Below, one piece after another: positions 10,022 to 18,228 of a stretch of 64,000 nucleotides of DNA. The notes beneath the pieces are model-generated. The model saw only the letters and a program-made list of their open reading frames with translations. It was not told the origin of the DNA and searched no databases. The DNA comes from Nocardia stercoris. GTDB taxonomy: Bacteria; Actinomycetota; Actinomycetes; Mycobacteriales; Mycobacteriaceae. The stretch lies in assembly GCF_003696265.1 (NCBI RefSeq), contig NZ_RFFH01000005.1:186001-250000 (forward strand), in the 5' to 3' direction. The position numbers and the translations under genes are program-made. The first letter of the stretch is position 1, and every line of letters starts with the position of its first letter.

Positions 10022-10828
10022 ATGACGCTGGACAGGCGGGCCTGCACCGTGCTCACGCTCCGGCCCGGCGACGATATTCGCTTCGCCACCAATCGGTTCC
10101 ACGACACCTGGCACATCCTGTCGGATCTGCGCGGCGCGCGAGCGCTGGGACGATTGTTGTGGGGGTTGGCTTTTCAGAGCCGGCCCGGGACCCTGCTGGT
10201 GATCGATCGGTCGCATCTGGACACCGATCCGTTCGACGGTGGCGCGGCGGACCCGATCGTGCTGGTGCCCTCGGATGTCACCGTCCTGACCCGGCAGGCG
10301 GCCGCCGATTTGGCGCGCCGGCTGCCGCTGCGCATCCCGTCGGAGGGCACGGTGCGCTGGCAGACGCACGGCCTGGACAAGGCGACAACGGAACGGCGGG
10401 CGTGGCGCGCGCTCGGCCCGGACGTGGACCGCTACGGCGGTGACTACTGGCAACTGTGCACACCGGCTCCCGGCTGGAACCGGGTCGAGCGCCGCAACGG
10501 CTCGATCGTGCTGGCCGCTGGCGCGGCCGAATTGCGTTCCTGGGCAATCCAAGTCGCCATGCTCGGCGAATCCTGGTGGCACGGATCGGATTACGTCTAC
10601 CTCGACGAGGACAGCGGCCGCTGCGCCGCGAACGGCGAGGTGCAGATCTTCCGACAGTACCGCCGGATGGTGACCGCCGCCCACCGCGCCCGCACCGACT
10701 TCGTCGCCCGCCACGGCCGTGAGCCGCAGGCCCCCGACCTCCCCGCCCTCTGGGCCGAGGCTTCCCGCCTGCGCCGCAACAGCATTCCGGCCGTCCCGGC
10801 GCGGGCGGTACGGGCCGTGGCGGTCTGA
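10022..10828 (+). CDS. Conserved hypothetical protein, start uncertain
   Basis: 268 residues from ATG 10022. No domain recognised. The sequence is a globular mix (RPGDDIRFATNRFHDTWHI, LLVIDRSHLDTDPFDGG) with several tryptophans in the centre and a helical C-terminus (AAHRARTDFVARHGREPQAP). Reading frame and third-position GC bias are good throughout. The frame stays open upstream to 9887; a strong AGGGGGA at 9971-9977 precedes in-frame codon ATC at 9983, raising the possibility of a non-standard start, but ATG 10022 is the safe choice. It is convergent with the AurF-type gene, only 4 bases apart at the stops. Confidence 0.65.
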   Translation: MTLDRRACTVLTLRPGDDIRFATNRFHDTWHILSDLRGARALGRLLWGLAFQSRPGTLLVIDRSHLDTDPFDGGAADPIVLVPSDVTVLTRQAAADLARRLPLRIPSEGTVRWQTHGLDKATTERRAWRALGPDVDRYGGDYWQLCTPAPGWNRVERRNGSIVLAAGAAELRSWAIQVAMLGESWWHGSDYVYLDEDSGRCAANGEVQIFRQYRRMVTAAHRARTDFVARHGREPQAPDLPALWAEASRLRRNSIPAVPARAVRAVAV

Positions 10829-10832
10829 CGAC

Positions 10833-11822
10833 TCAGGCGGCCTTGCGGACCGGTTCGCTGCGGTAGCGGGAGGACGGGCCGTCGATGCCGAGGAGCTTCC
10901 AGACCTGGCGGGCGACCGGGTTCATCATGCCGGCCTTCTCGCACAGGCCGCGGACGTCGGCGAAGATGTCGCGGGCGGTCTTGCGGGAATCCTCGTTGCC
11001 CCAATATGCCTCGCGCATCACGTAATCGGGGATCTCGAACTTCTCGATGAATTCCTTGGGCGGGGTGGCGATCATGCTGAGCATGACGCGCATGGTGGCC
11101 GGGAACAGCAGCGAGAGGACGAAGCGGTTCGGCAGGTCCATGGCGGGGACGTTCTTCTGCAGCCACTCGTGCGCGAAGGAGATGTGGCGGGCCTCCTCGG
11201 CCACGTGGATCTGCATGACCCGCTCCACCATCGGGTGCAGGCGGCCTTCGCCGGCGCGCAGGATCGACTTCTGCAGGTGGTCGATCGGCTCCTCGCCACC
11301 GAGCACCATGGTGAAGAAGAAGCCGGGGTAGTACTTCACGGCCGGCCAGATGACCATGGTGAGCAGGCGGTCGATCGGGCCCATGCCGATCACGTCCTGC
11401 TGACCGATCCGGTTGATCATCTCCTGGAACATGAGGGTGTGGTTGCACTCCTCGGCCGCCTCATGGGTGATGAAGCGGAATTCCGGGTCGCCGTTGGGCA
11501 GCCGCACGATGTACTGCAGCAGGCCGCGGATCAGCAGCTGCTCGAAGTCCAAGCCGACCTTGGCGATGCCGGCCTGCCGCCACATGCCCATCTCGATCTG
11601 GCGCTCGATCGGCTGGGCCTTGTACCAGGGGTGGCGGCCCAGCGGATCGGCCTCGGGCATGATCCAGCGCTCGTCGGTCGGGTCGATCGCGAATTCGGGG
11701 GAGTCCCAGTCGATGTCGGTGTACGGGTCGAAGTGCTTGTTGACCGCGCCCTCCGACAGCGTCCGGAGGGTCCGGGCGTACTCGGTGTCGCCGGACTGTT
11801 CGGGGGAGATGGACAGCGTCAT
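10833..11822 (-). CDS. AurF-type di-iron oxygenase
   Basis: 329 residues. Ferritin-like di-iron protein of the AurF/p-aminobenzoate N-oxygenase group. Two ExxH iron-binding motifs are visible: EECNHTLMF and EEARHISFAHEW, inside long helices, with the family lead RHPWYKAQPIERQIEMGMWRQAGI. AurF oxidises aryl amines, but mycobacterial and nocardial chromosomal relatives have other, mostly unknown substrates, and no biosynthetic cluster surrounds this gene. ATG 11822 is preferred to GTG 11840 since AGGAGA lies 6 bases upstream. A 31-bp palindrome 29 bases upstream suggests TetR-type repression and induced expression, as for lipid-active oxygenases in this group. Confidence 0.88.
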   Translation of the reverse strand: MTLSISPEQSGDTEYARTLRTLSEGAVNKHFDPYTDIDWDSPEFAIDPTDERWIMPEADPLGRHPWYKAQPIERQIEMGMWRQAGIAKVGLDFEQLLIRGLLQYIVRLPNGDPEFRFITHEAAEECNHTLMFQEMINRIGQQDVIGMGPIDRLLTMVIWPAVKYYPGFFFTMVLGGEEPIDHLQKSILRAGEGRLHPMVERVMQIHVAEEARHISFAHEWLQKNVPAMDLPNRFVLSLLFPATMRVMLSMIATPPKEFIEKFEIPDYVMREAYWGNEDSRKTARDIFADVRGLCEKAGMMNPVARQVWKLLGIDGPSSRYRSEPVRKAA

Positions 11823-11850
11823 CGGTGTCTCCTGGCTCACATACTGCTAT

Positions 11851-11881
11851 CAGTACCTGATACTACGAGTATCAGGTACTG
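11851..11881 (-). promoter_or_regulatory. Operator palindrome of the AurF-type gene
   Basis: Perfect 14-bp arms CAGTACCTGATACT and AGTATCAGGTACTG around ACG. Size and symmetry fit a TetR-family dimer or dimer pair. No regulator gene is adjacent, so the repressor is encoded elsewhere. Confidence 0.7.
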
Positions 11882-11969
11882 CCGCGCAATACGTCTGACC
11901 GGTTCGCCCGGCTACAGATATAGCATCCGCGCCCGGCCTACCGGCAAGTTCGGGTCACTCACAGCGACG

Positions 11970-12007
11970 AAAGATCCCCCGGTCGAGGACTCGACCGGGG
12001 GATCTTT
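11970..12007 (-). terminator. Terminator of glcB
   Basis: Perfect 18-bp arms, AAAGATCCCCCGGTCGAG and its complement, separated by GA. On the - strand the stem ends in GATCTTT, a short T-run. It starts 39 bases beyond the glcB stop. Confidence 0.85.
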
Positions 12008-12045
12008 ACGTTCTGCTGTGACGTATCAGCCGAAGCTGTGACGAA

Positions 12046-14229
12046 TCAGCCCTTCGCCGCCACGGCCTTCGCCTCGCGGCGACGGCGGTGCAGGATCGGC
12101 TCGGTGTAGCCGTTCGGCTGGCACGTGCCCTCGAGCACCAGTTCCTTGGCGGCCTGGAACGCGATCGAGGACGCGAAGTCGGGCGCCATCGGCTTGTACG
12201 CCGGGTCGCCGGCGTTCTGCCGGTCCACCACGGGCGCCATGCGCTCGAGGCTCTCCACGATCTGCTCCTCGGTCACGATGCCGTGGTGCAGCCAGTTCGC
12301 CATCAGCTGGCTGGAGATGCGCAGGGTCGCACGGTCTTCCATCAGGCCGATGTCGTTGATGTCGGGCACCTTCGAGCAGCCGACGCCTTGGTCGATCCAG
12401 CGGACCACGTAGCCCAGGATGCCCTGCGAGTTGTTGTCCAGCTCCTGACGGATCTCCTCGGCCGACCAGTCGGTCTTCGGGGCCAGCGGGATCTCCAGGA
12501 TCTCGTCGACGGTGGCGCGGGCGCCGCCCTTGGCGATCTCGGCCTGCTTCTTGAACACGTCCACCAGGTGGTAGTGCGTCGCGTGCAGGGTGGCCGCGGT
12601 GGGCGAGGGGACCCAGGCGGTGGTCGCGCCCGAGCGCGGGTGCGCGATCTTCTGCTCCAGCAGGCCGGCCATCAGATCCGGCATGGCCCACATGCCCTTA
12701 CCGATCTGCGCCTTGTGCGGCAGACCCAGGGCCAGGCCCTTGTCCACGTTCCAGTCCTCGTAGGACTTGATCCACTGCTGGCTCTTCATCTCGGCCTTGC
12801 GGACCATCGGGCCGGCGTTCATCGAGGTGTGGATCTCGTCGCCGGTGCGGTCCAGGAAGCCGGTGTTGATGAACACGACCCGCTCGGCGGCGGCCTCGAT
12901 GCAGGCGGCGAGGTTCACCGTGGTGCGGCGCTCCTCGTCCATGATGCCGACCTTGAGGGTGTTGGCGGGCAGGCCCAGCACGCCCTCGATCCGGCCGAAC
13001 AGCTCGTTGGTGAAGGCCACCTCGTCCGGGCCGTGCATCTTCGGCTTCACGATGTAGACCGAGCCGGTGCGGGTGTTGGTGCGCTCGTTGTGGCCGTTGA
13101 GGGCGTGGATGGCGATCAGCGAGGTGATCAGGCCGTCCATGATGCCCTCGGGCACCTCGTTGCCGTCGGAGTCGATGATGGCGTCGGAGGTCATGAGGTG
13201 GCCGACGTTGCGGACGAACAGCAGCGAACGGCCGTGCAGCACCAGCTCGGAACCGTCGAGCGCGGTGTACACACGGTCGGGGTTCATGGTGCGGGTGAAG
13301 GTCTTGCCGTTCTTGGTGACCTCTTCGGCCAGGGTGCCGCGCATCAGGCCCAGCCAGTTGCGGTAGCAGACGACCTTGTCCTCGGCGTCGACCGCGGCGA
13401 CCGAGTCCTCGAAGTCCATGATCGTGGTGATCGCGGACTCCAGAACGATGTCCTTGACCCCGGCGGTGTCGGTGGAACCGATCGGCGACTCCGGGTCGAT
13501 CTGGATCTCGATGTGAAGACCGTTGTGCTTCAACAGGATCGAGGTCGGGGACTCGGGGGTGCCGAGGTAGCCGACCAGCTGCGAGGCGTCGGCCAGGCCG
13601 ATCTCGGTGCCGTCCTCGAGGCCGACCTCGAGCTCACCGTCGACGATCTTGTAGGAGGTCGAGCCGATGTGCGAGCCGGTGATCAGGGTGACGGCGTCGT
13701 CGAGGAAGTTGCGGCCCCACTCGATGACCTTGTCGCCGCGAACCTTGTTGTAGCCCTTGCCCTTCTCCGCGCCACCGGTCTCCGGGATGGCGTCGGTGCC
13801 GTAGAGCGCGTCGTACAGCGAACCCCAGCGCGCGTTGGCGGCGTTGATCGCGAAGCGCGCGTTCATCACGGGCACGACCAGCTGCGGGCCGGCCATGTCG
13901 GCGATCTCCTCGTCGACGTTCGCGGTGGAGATGGCGAACTGCGCGGGTTCCGGCTTCAGGTAGCCGATCTCGCTGAGGAACCGCTTGTACGCGGCCTTGT
14001 CGTAGCCGGTACCGGGGTTCTCGGAGTGCCAAGCGTCGAGCTTGCCCTGGATCTCGTCGCGTTCGGCCAGCAGGGCGCGGTTGCGCGGGGCGAGGTCGTT
14101 GATCACCTGCTCGGCACCGGTCCAGAACGCGGCGGAATCTACGCCGGTACCGGGCAGCGCCTCGTTCTCGATGAACTCGTGGAGAACCTTGGCCACCTGG
14201 AGCCCGCCGAGCTGAATCCGCTCTGTCAT
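12046..14229 (-). CDS. glcB: Malate synthase G
   Basis: 727 residues, the full length of the G isoform. It condenses glyoxylate and acetyl-CoA to malate, completing the glyoxylate bypass used on fatty acids and acetate. Recognisable blocks are [21 protein letters not shown], the catalytic-core [25 protein letters not shown] and the C-terminal [15 protein letters not shown] with [17 protein letters not shown] 14229 has GAGGCGG upstream. Isocitrate lyase is not in the window. A TAACAT -10-like box at 14276-14281 would give a 40-base leader. Matches the location of glcB (Rv1837c) in M. tuberculosis relative to gcvP and the CNNM genes. Confidence 0.98.
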   Translation of the reverse strand: MTERIQLGGLQVAKVLHEFIENEALPGTGVDSAAFWTGAEQVINDLAPRNRALLAERDEIQGKLDAWHSENPGTGYDKAAYKRFLSEIGYLKPEPAQFAISTANVDEEIADMAGPQLVVPVMNARFAINAANARWGSLYDALYGTDAIPETGGAEKGKGYNKVRGDKVIEWGRNFLDDAVTLITGSHIGSTSYKIVDGELEVGLEDGTEIGLADASQLVGYLGTPESPTSILLKHNGLHIEIQIDPESPIGSTDTAGVKDIVLESAITTIMDFEDSVAAVDAEDKVVCYRNWLGLMRGTLAEEVTKNGKTFTRTMNPDRVYTALDGSELVLHGRSLLFVRNVGHLMTSDAIIDSDGNEVPEGIMDGLITSLIAIHALNGHNERTNTRTGSVYIVKPKMHGPDEVAFTNELFGRIEGVLGLPANTLKVGIMDEERRTTVNLAACIEAAAERVVFINTGFLDRTGDEIHTSMNAGPMVRKAEMKSQQWIKSYEDWNVDKGLALGLPHKAQIGKGMWAMPDLMAGLLEQKIAHPRSGATTAWVPSPTAATLHATHYHLVDVFKKQAEIAKGGARATVDEILEIPLAPKTDWSAEEIRQELDNNSQGILGYVVRWIDQGVGCSKVPDINDIGLMEDRATLRISSQLMANWLHHGIVTEEQIVESLERMAPVVDRQNAGDPAYKPMAPDFASSIAFQAAKELVLEGTCQPNGYTEPILHRRRREAKAVAAKG

Positions 14230-14275
14230 CTACCGCCTCATTTCGAGAAAGCCGGATGGAAGAAGTACGCCCGTC

Positions 14276-14281
14276 ATGTTA
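14276..14281 (-). promoter_or_regulatory. -10 element of the glcB promoter
   Basis: TAACAT on the - strand, in a locally AT-rich patch (TATATA next to it). No good -35 hexamer is visible. Candidate only. Confidence 0.35.
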
Positions 14282-14438
14282 CTCGGGGGTATATATGAGC
14301 CGAACCGCGCCCCGGTCGGGCGCGGGTGGTGTAGTGCGGCTCACCCTGACGCGAGTGTTCTCGAACGGGGCATTGTCGTGAATCGGACAGTTTGCTCGGT
14401 TCGGCCCTGGACGGCCGACCATATGGAAGGCTGGTCCG

Positions 14439-15155
14439 GTGCGTGACGAGCAGGATGTTCCGACAGCGTCGCCGGAACAGTACCTGGAGGTGTTCCGGCA
14501 CCCCGGTGTCGCCCGCGAACAGCTCGAAGCCCTGCTGGCGGCGGTGGACCGCATGCTCGACACCACGGCCTCGGGCTGGGCCCCCGTGGCGACCGCGATC
14601 GGCTTCCGCCTCGAACGCGCCCTGCGCCTGGCGCTCGCCGAACGCGACGCCGCCGAACAGGCCCGCGCCCGCCGCCTCGACATCCGCAACCGGGTGGTCG
14701 CCGCCTGCGACGCGGTGTCCGACGTCATGCTGTTCATGCCCGCCGTCGCGGCCGCCGAGCTGGAAGCCGGAACCGCCGCGCTGCGTGAGGGATTCGACCT
14801 GTACGAAGACGGCGGCGTGCGCGCAAGCGAACGCCAGCTGGACGCGCCGCACACCCATCCGGCGGCTCTGGAACAGCGGCGCAGCGAACTCGAGCTCATG
14901 CTCACCACGGCTGTGCGCGCCCGCCGCGAGCTGCTCGACTCCACCGTGGCTGTCCTGCACGATCGCCTGGGCTATCGGCCCGGCGGGCTCGGCGTACCCT
15001 GGGTGGTGACCGAGATCGTCTGTGCCGGAATCGATATCGCCGAACCGTTCGAGGCCACGGCCCGGCTGCTGCCGGAGTGCGAACTGCGCTCGCTACTGGA
15101 ACAGATAGTCACCGACGCGCGGCTGGCGGCAGTCGCCGGCGCGGAACCGGAATAA
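14439..15155 (+). CDS. Conserved hypothetical protein, helical
   Basis: 238 residues, not recognised. Almost entirely alpha-helical with heptad-like Leu/Ala/Glu/Arg content (residues 20-120: EQLEALLAAVDRML, LERALRLALAERDAAEQAR), so a coiled-coil or helical bundle is likely. Soluble, no signal peptide. GTG 14439 has GGAAGG 9 bases upstream. It is divergent from glcB across a 209-base gap and followed 29 bases later by the F420-dependent oxidoreductase gene, with which it may be cotranscribed. Confidence 0.75.
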   Translation: MRDEQDVPTASPEQYLEVFRHPGVAREQLEALLAAVDRMLDTTASGWAPVATAIGFRLERALRLALAERDAAEQARARRLDIRNRVVAACDAVSDVMLFMPAVAAAELEAGTAALREGFDLYEDGGVRASERQLDAPHTHPAALEQRRSELELMLTTAVRARRELLDSTVAVLHDRLGYRPGGLGVPWVVTEIVCAGIDIAEPFEATARLLPECELRSLLEQIVTDARLAAVAGAEPE

Positions 15156-15184
15156 CGGACCGGCATTTCGAGATTGATCAAGGC

Positions 15185-15595
15185 ATGGCTGACACCGTGA
15201 CCGATTCCGTGATTCCCGACCGCTACACCGACCTGCTCACCCGCCCCCTGTTCGTGCACCTGGGCACCCTCGGCGCCGACGGCAGCCCCCGCGTGACCCC
15301 GATGTGGCACGAGTACGACGGTGAGTTCATCCGCTTCACCACCACCACGGACCGGGTGAAATACCGCAACGTGACGGCGGATCCGCGGGTCGCGATCAGC
15401 GTCAACGACCCGGAGGCGCCCTACCGCTACCTCGAGGTCCGCGGTGTGGTCGAGCGCATCGAACCCGACACCGAGGGCGAATTCTTCGACGTGCTGGCCC
15501 GCCGGTACGGACTCGAGTACGAGAAGCCGGTCGGCGACGTGGCACGACGGGTCGTGCTGGTGGTGCGGCCGGAGCGCGTCACCCACCAGGGCTGA
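15185..15595 (+). CDS. PPOX-class F420-dependent oxidoreductase
   Basis: 136 residues. Split-barrel flavin/deazaflavin-binding fold: LFVHLGTLGADGSPRVTPMW, the strand FTTTTDRVKYRNVTADPRVAISV, and YLEVRGVVERI. These blocks are those of the small F420-dependent members of the pyridoxamine-phosphate-oxidase superfamily (like Rv1155), which use F420 rather than FMN; the cofactor assignment is by family only. Likely cytoplasmic dimer reducing an unknown organic substrate. ATG 15185 has AAGG close upstream. Confidence 0.88.
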   Translation: MADTVTDSVIPDRYTDLLTRPLFVHLGTLGADGSPRVTPMWHEYDGEFIRFTTTTDRVKYRNVTADPRVAISVNDPEAPYRYLEVRGVVERIEPDTEGEFFDVLARRYGLEYEKPVGDVARRVVLVVRPERVTHQG

Positions 15596-15754
15596 GACCC
15601 GGGCGGCGCCGGAAACTCGGGGACCGGCTACCGGCGCCAGCCCGGATGCCCTTGTGGGGCATGCGAGTTCGAGTAGCGGAGACCGGTGCCGGGTGCTGCT
15701 GGGCCCGTCCGTCGCGGCAGGCCCGGTTGCAACCCCGCTCCCTCGATGCATGCC

Positions 15755-15808
15755 GGGCGCGCTCCGGTGTACGGAAATCAGTGCGAAAACCGACACCAGA
15801 GCGCGCTC
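15755..15808. repeat. 54-bp palindromic intergenic element, copy 2
   Basis: Left arm GGGCGCGCTCCGGTGT, right arm ACACCAGAGCGCGCTC. Same outer arms and same length as copy 1 at 9115-9168. Lies in the 256-bp gap between the convergent F420-oxidoreductase and DEAD helicase genes, the rest of which holds nothing recognisable. Confidence 0.75.
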
Positions 15809-15851
15809 GACACACGCGCGCAGCGGGCTAAGCGAGTGGCTGGGTCGGTGG

Positions 15852-17564
15852 TTAGCGCGCCCGGCGGCGAGCGCCGCCGCCGGACCGCGAGAAACCGGCC
15901 AGGCCGCCCGAACTTCCGGCCGGAGCCGCGCCCGTGCGGGTACCGGCGGAGCGGGCTGTGGTGTCGCCGGACGACCGGCGGCTCTGCGCGCGGTCGCCCT
16001 GGCGGCCCTGCGCGCGGTCGACCTGGCGGCCCTGCGCGCGGTCGCCGCCCGCTCCCTCGGACCGGTGCTGCGACCGGCCACCCGGGCGGCCCTCGCCCTG
16101 CGGCGCGCGCTGCCCCCGCCCGGCCGAGCGACCGTCCCCAGAGTGGCTGCCGGAACGATTGTCGCCCTGGGCCGAACGCTGCGGACGGGCATTCGCCGGG
16201 CCCTCGCCCTGCGGGCGGCGCTGGCCGCGACCCGACGGCTGGCCCTCACCGGGCGCCGAACGCTGCGGGCGTCCGCTCGACTGGCCACGCGACTGACGTT
16301 GCGGCGCAACGTCACCGGAGCGGCGGCGACCACCGGACCGGCCCTGCGACTGCTGGGGTGCGGGCGCGGGCTTGGGTGCCACCGGTGCGGCTACCGTGCC
16401 GACCAGCGCCGCCACCTCCGGCGACGCGGCCGTCACACGCTGCGGCGTGACCTCGATCGACGCCTTGCGCAGCAGCGCGGCCACATCGCGGCGCTCGGCC
16501 GGCAGCATCAGCGTGATCACGTCACCGGCATTGCCCGCGCGGGCCGTGCGGCCCGAACGATGCAGGTACGCCTTGTGTTCGGCCGGCGCGTCCACGTGGA
16601 CGACCAGTTCCACGCCGTCGACGTGCACGCCGCGGGCGGCCACGTCGGTGGCGACCAGCACCCGGGCCTCGCCCGCGGCGAAGGACGCCAGATTGCGGTC
16701 GCGGGCGGCCTGGGACAGGTTGCCGTGCAGGTCGACCGCCGGAATACCTTCGGTGGTCAACTGCTTGGCCAGCTTGCGCGCCTGATGTTTGGTGCGGGTG
16801 AACAGGATTCGCCGGCCTTCGCCGGAGGCCAGCCGGTGCACGACCTCGCGTTTGGCGGCCACGTCGGCGGTCTCGAAGACGTGGTGGGTCATGGCGGCGA
16901 CCGGCGAATCGGCCGAGTCGACCGAATGCCGGACCGCCTGCGGCAGGAAGCGCTCGACCAGCTTGTTCACCCCGTTGTCCAGCGTCGCCGAGAACAGCAG
17001 CCGCTGCGAACCCTGCGGGGTCGCGGCGAGGATGCGGGTGACACCGGGCAGGAAGCCCAGGTCGGCCATGTGGTCGGCCTCGTCGATCACGGTGATCTTG
17101 ACGGCGTCGAGCGCGATCAGGCCCTGCTTCATCAGGTCCTCGAGCCGGCCCGGGCAGGCGACCACGATGTCGACGCCGGCGCGCAACGCGCGCACCTGCC
17201 GCTGCTGCGGCACCCCACCGAAGACGGTGGTGACGGTCAGCTCGCAGGCCTGCGCGAGCGGCTCGATGGCGGTCGCGATCTGGGTTGCGAGCTCGCGGGT
17301 CGGCGCCAGCACCAGCCCGGTCGGGCGGTTCGGCACGGTACGACCGGCCAGCGGGCCGCCCAGGCGGTCCACCATCGGGATGGAGAAGGCCAGCGTCTTA
17401 CCGCTGCCGGTGCGGCCACGGCCGAGCACGTCCCGGCCGGCCAGCGAGCTGGGCAGGGTGTCGGCCTGGATCGGGAACGGCGCGGTGATGCCCGCGCGGG
17501 TCAGGGCGCGCACCAGGGGGTCGCGGACGCCGAGCGCGGCGAACGACGGAGTTTCGGAATTCAT
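15852..17564 (-). CDS. DEAD-box RNA helicase with long basic disordered tail
   Basis: 570 residues. ATP-dependent RNA helicase. Motifs in order: FPIQADTLPSSLAGRDVLG with Walker A GRTGSGKT, PTRELATQ, VIDEADHM (DEAD), SAT, domain 2 with FTRTKHQARKL, ATDVAARGVHV and HRSGRTARAG. After about residue 395 the protein is a 175-residue Arg/Gly/Ser/Gln-rich tail with GRGQRRPQGEG-like and DRAQGRQ repeats, the kind of tail that binds RNA or drives condensates. ATG 17564 (MNSETPSFAALG) is chosen because the conserved part begins there and GAAGG lies 11 bases upstream. The upstream leader is rich in hairpins (17578-17779), which hints at cold or autogenous control as in other DEAD helicases. Confidence 0.95.
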   Translation of the reverse strand: MNSETPSFAALGVRDPLVRALTRAGITAPFPIQADTLPSSLAGRDVLGRGRTGSGKTLAFSIPMVDRLGGPLAGRTVPNRPTGLVLAPTRELATQIATAIEPLAQACELTVTTVFGGVPQQRQVRALRAGVDIVVACPGRLEDLMKQGLIALDAVKITVIDEADHMADLGFLPGVTRILAATPQGSQRLLFSATLDNGVNKLVERFLPQAVRHSVDSADSPVAAMTHHVFETADVAAKREVVHRLASGEGRRILFTRTKHQARKLAKQLTTEGIPAVDLHGNLSQAARDRNLASFAAGEARVLVATDVAARGVHVDGVELVVHVDAPAEHKAYLHRSGRTARAGNAGDVITLMLPAERRDVAALLRKASIEVTPQRVTAASPEVAALVGTVAAPVAPKPAPAPQQSQGRSGGRRRSGDVAPQRQSRGQSSGRPQRSAPGEGQPSGRGQRRPQGEGPANARPQRSAQGDNRSGSHSGDGRSAGRGQRAPQGEGRPGGRSQHRSEGAGGDRAQGRQVDRAQGRQGDRAQSRRSSGDTTARSAGTRTGAAPAGSSGGLAGFSRSGGGARRRAR

Positions 17565-17577
17565 GTGTGTCCAAGCC

Positions 17578-17779
17578 TTCGGGCAGGGGGTGCCCGAACG
17601 GTGCCGCGGACACGATGTCCACGCCGAGGGCACGGATGGCGAGTTTGCCGATGGGCAAAATCGGATCGCCGTAAGAATGCAGTGCCCCAGCGGGCAGCAA
17701 ATGATCGCGAACTACGACGCGTCGCGTGATCTTGTCACGCTCGAGGTCGAGGATAGCCCATCGTGCGCTACGGATGGGC
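17578..17779 (-). promoter_or_regulatory. Hairpin-rich 5' leader of the DEAD-box helicase gene
   Basis: Four perfect short inverted repeats lie in series upstream of the start: TTCGGGCA/TGCCCGAA (17578-17598), GGACA/TGTCC (17608-17620), TTTGCC/GGCAAA (17644-17659) and GCCCATC/GATGGGC (17756-17779). The first stem overlaps the GAAGG ribosome site. A structured leader is suggested; the transcription start is not known. A short - strand ORF beginning at 17781 crosses it and may be spurious. Confidence 0.4.
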
Positions 17780-17848
17780 ATCCAGTGAGGTCCGCCACTG
17801 GGCGGGGAGGAACGGTCGCCCGGTGGGTACCCGACATGGACTCCGAGG

Positions 17849-18228
17849 CTAGAAATGGACCCTGCGGCTGCTGTTCGCGACGGCGGTGACGGAAGATATT
17901 CCGACGACGCCGAATTCGTCGTAGAGCGTGGCGGAGCCGACGGACAGGCCGTCCGCGGCGTGCTGTCCGTTCGATTCCATCCCCAGCCCGGTGGATTCGG
18001 GCATGCGGTACAGGTTCAGTGTGACGTCGACATTGATGAACGGCACGCTCTCGCCGTCCCAGTTGGTCACGAAACTCGTGGCCTCGGCCAGCGTGGCGAT
18101 CCGGACGAAGGGCGAGGCCGGCTCGCCCGCCAGCGCGGGCAGCATCGTCGGCGTCCACATCCGTTTGCGGGCGTTGTTGCGGTGGTCGGCGAAGGTGCTG
18201 CGCCATGGACTTTCGTCTGTGCGGTGAT
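17849..18228 (-). pseudogene. Truncated acyl-CoA thioesterase-like gene, 3' part only
   Basis: The frame encodes ESPWRSTFADHRNNARKRMW then TPTMLPALAGEPASPFVRIATLAEATSFVTNW and a hotdog-type end (INVDVTLNLYRMPESTGLGM, AADGLSVGSATLYDEFGVVG). This is the C-terminal domain of a double-hotdog thioesterase of about 270 residues. Coding similarity begins exactly where the preceding same-strand gene stops (18229), and no start codon or N-terminal half precedes it; the first ATG (18160) is internal. Either a deletion removed the 5' half or a very short protein is made from 18160 (103 residues). The C-terminus ends without obvious damage. Confidence 0.6.

Noticed and set aside
12088..14298. 736-codon open frame antisense to glcB
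   Set aside because: Complete overlap with a confident gene and no recognisable protein features; a GC artefact.
15990..16060. Short tandem repeats of about 21-24 bp
   Set aside because: They encode DRAQGRQ-type repeats in the tail of the DEAD helicase, not a separate DNA element.
17398..17781. 127-codon - strand ORF crossing the DEAD helicase start
   Set aside because: Its second half is the helicase gene read in another frame. The first half looks partly protein-like but has no ribosome site or family support.
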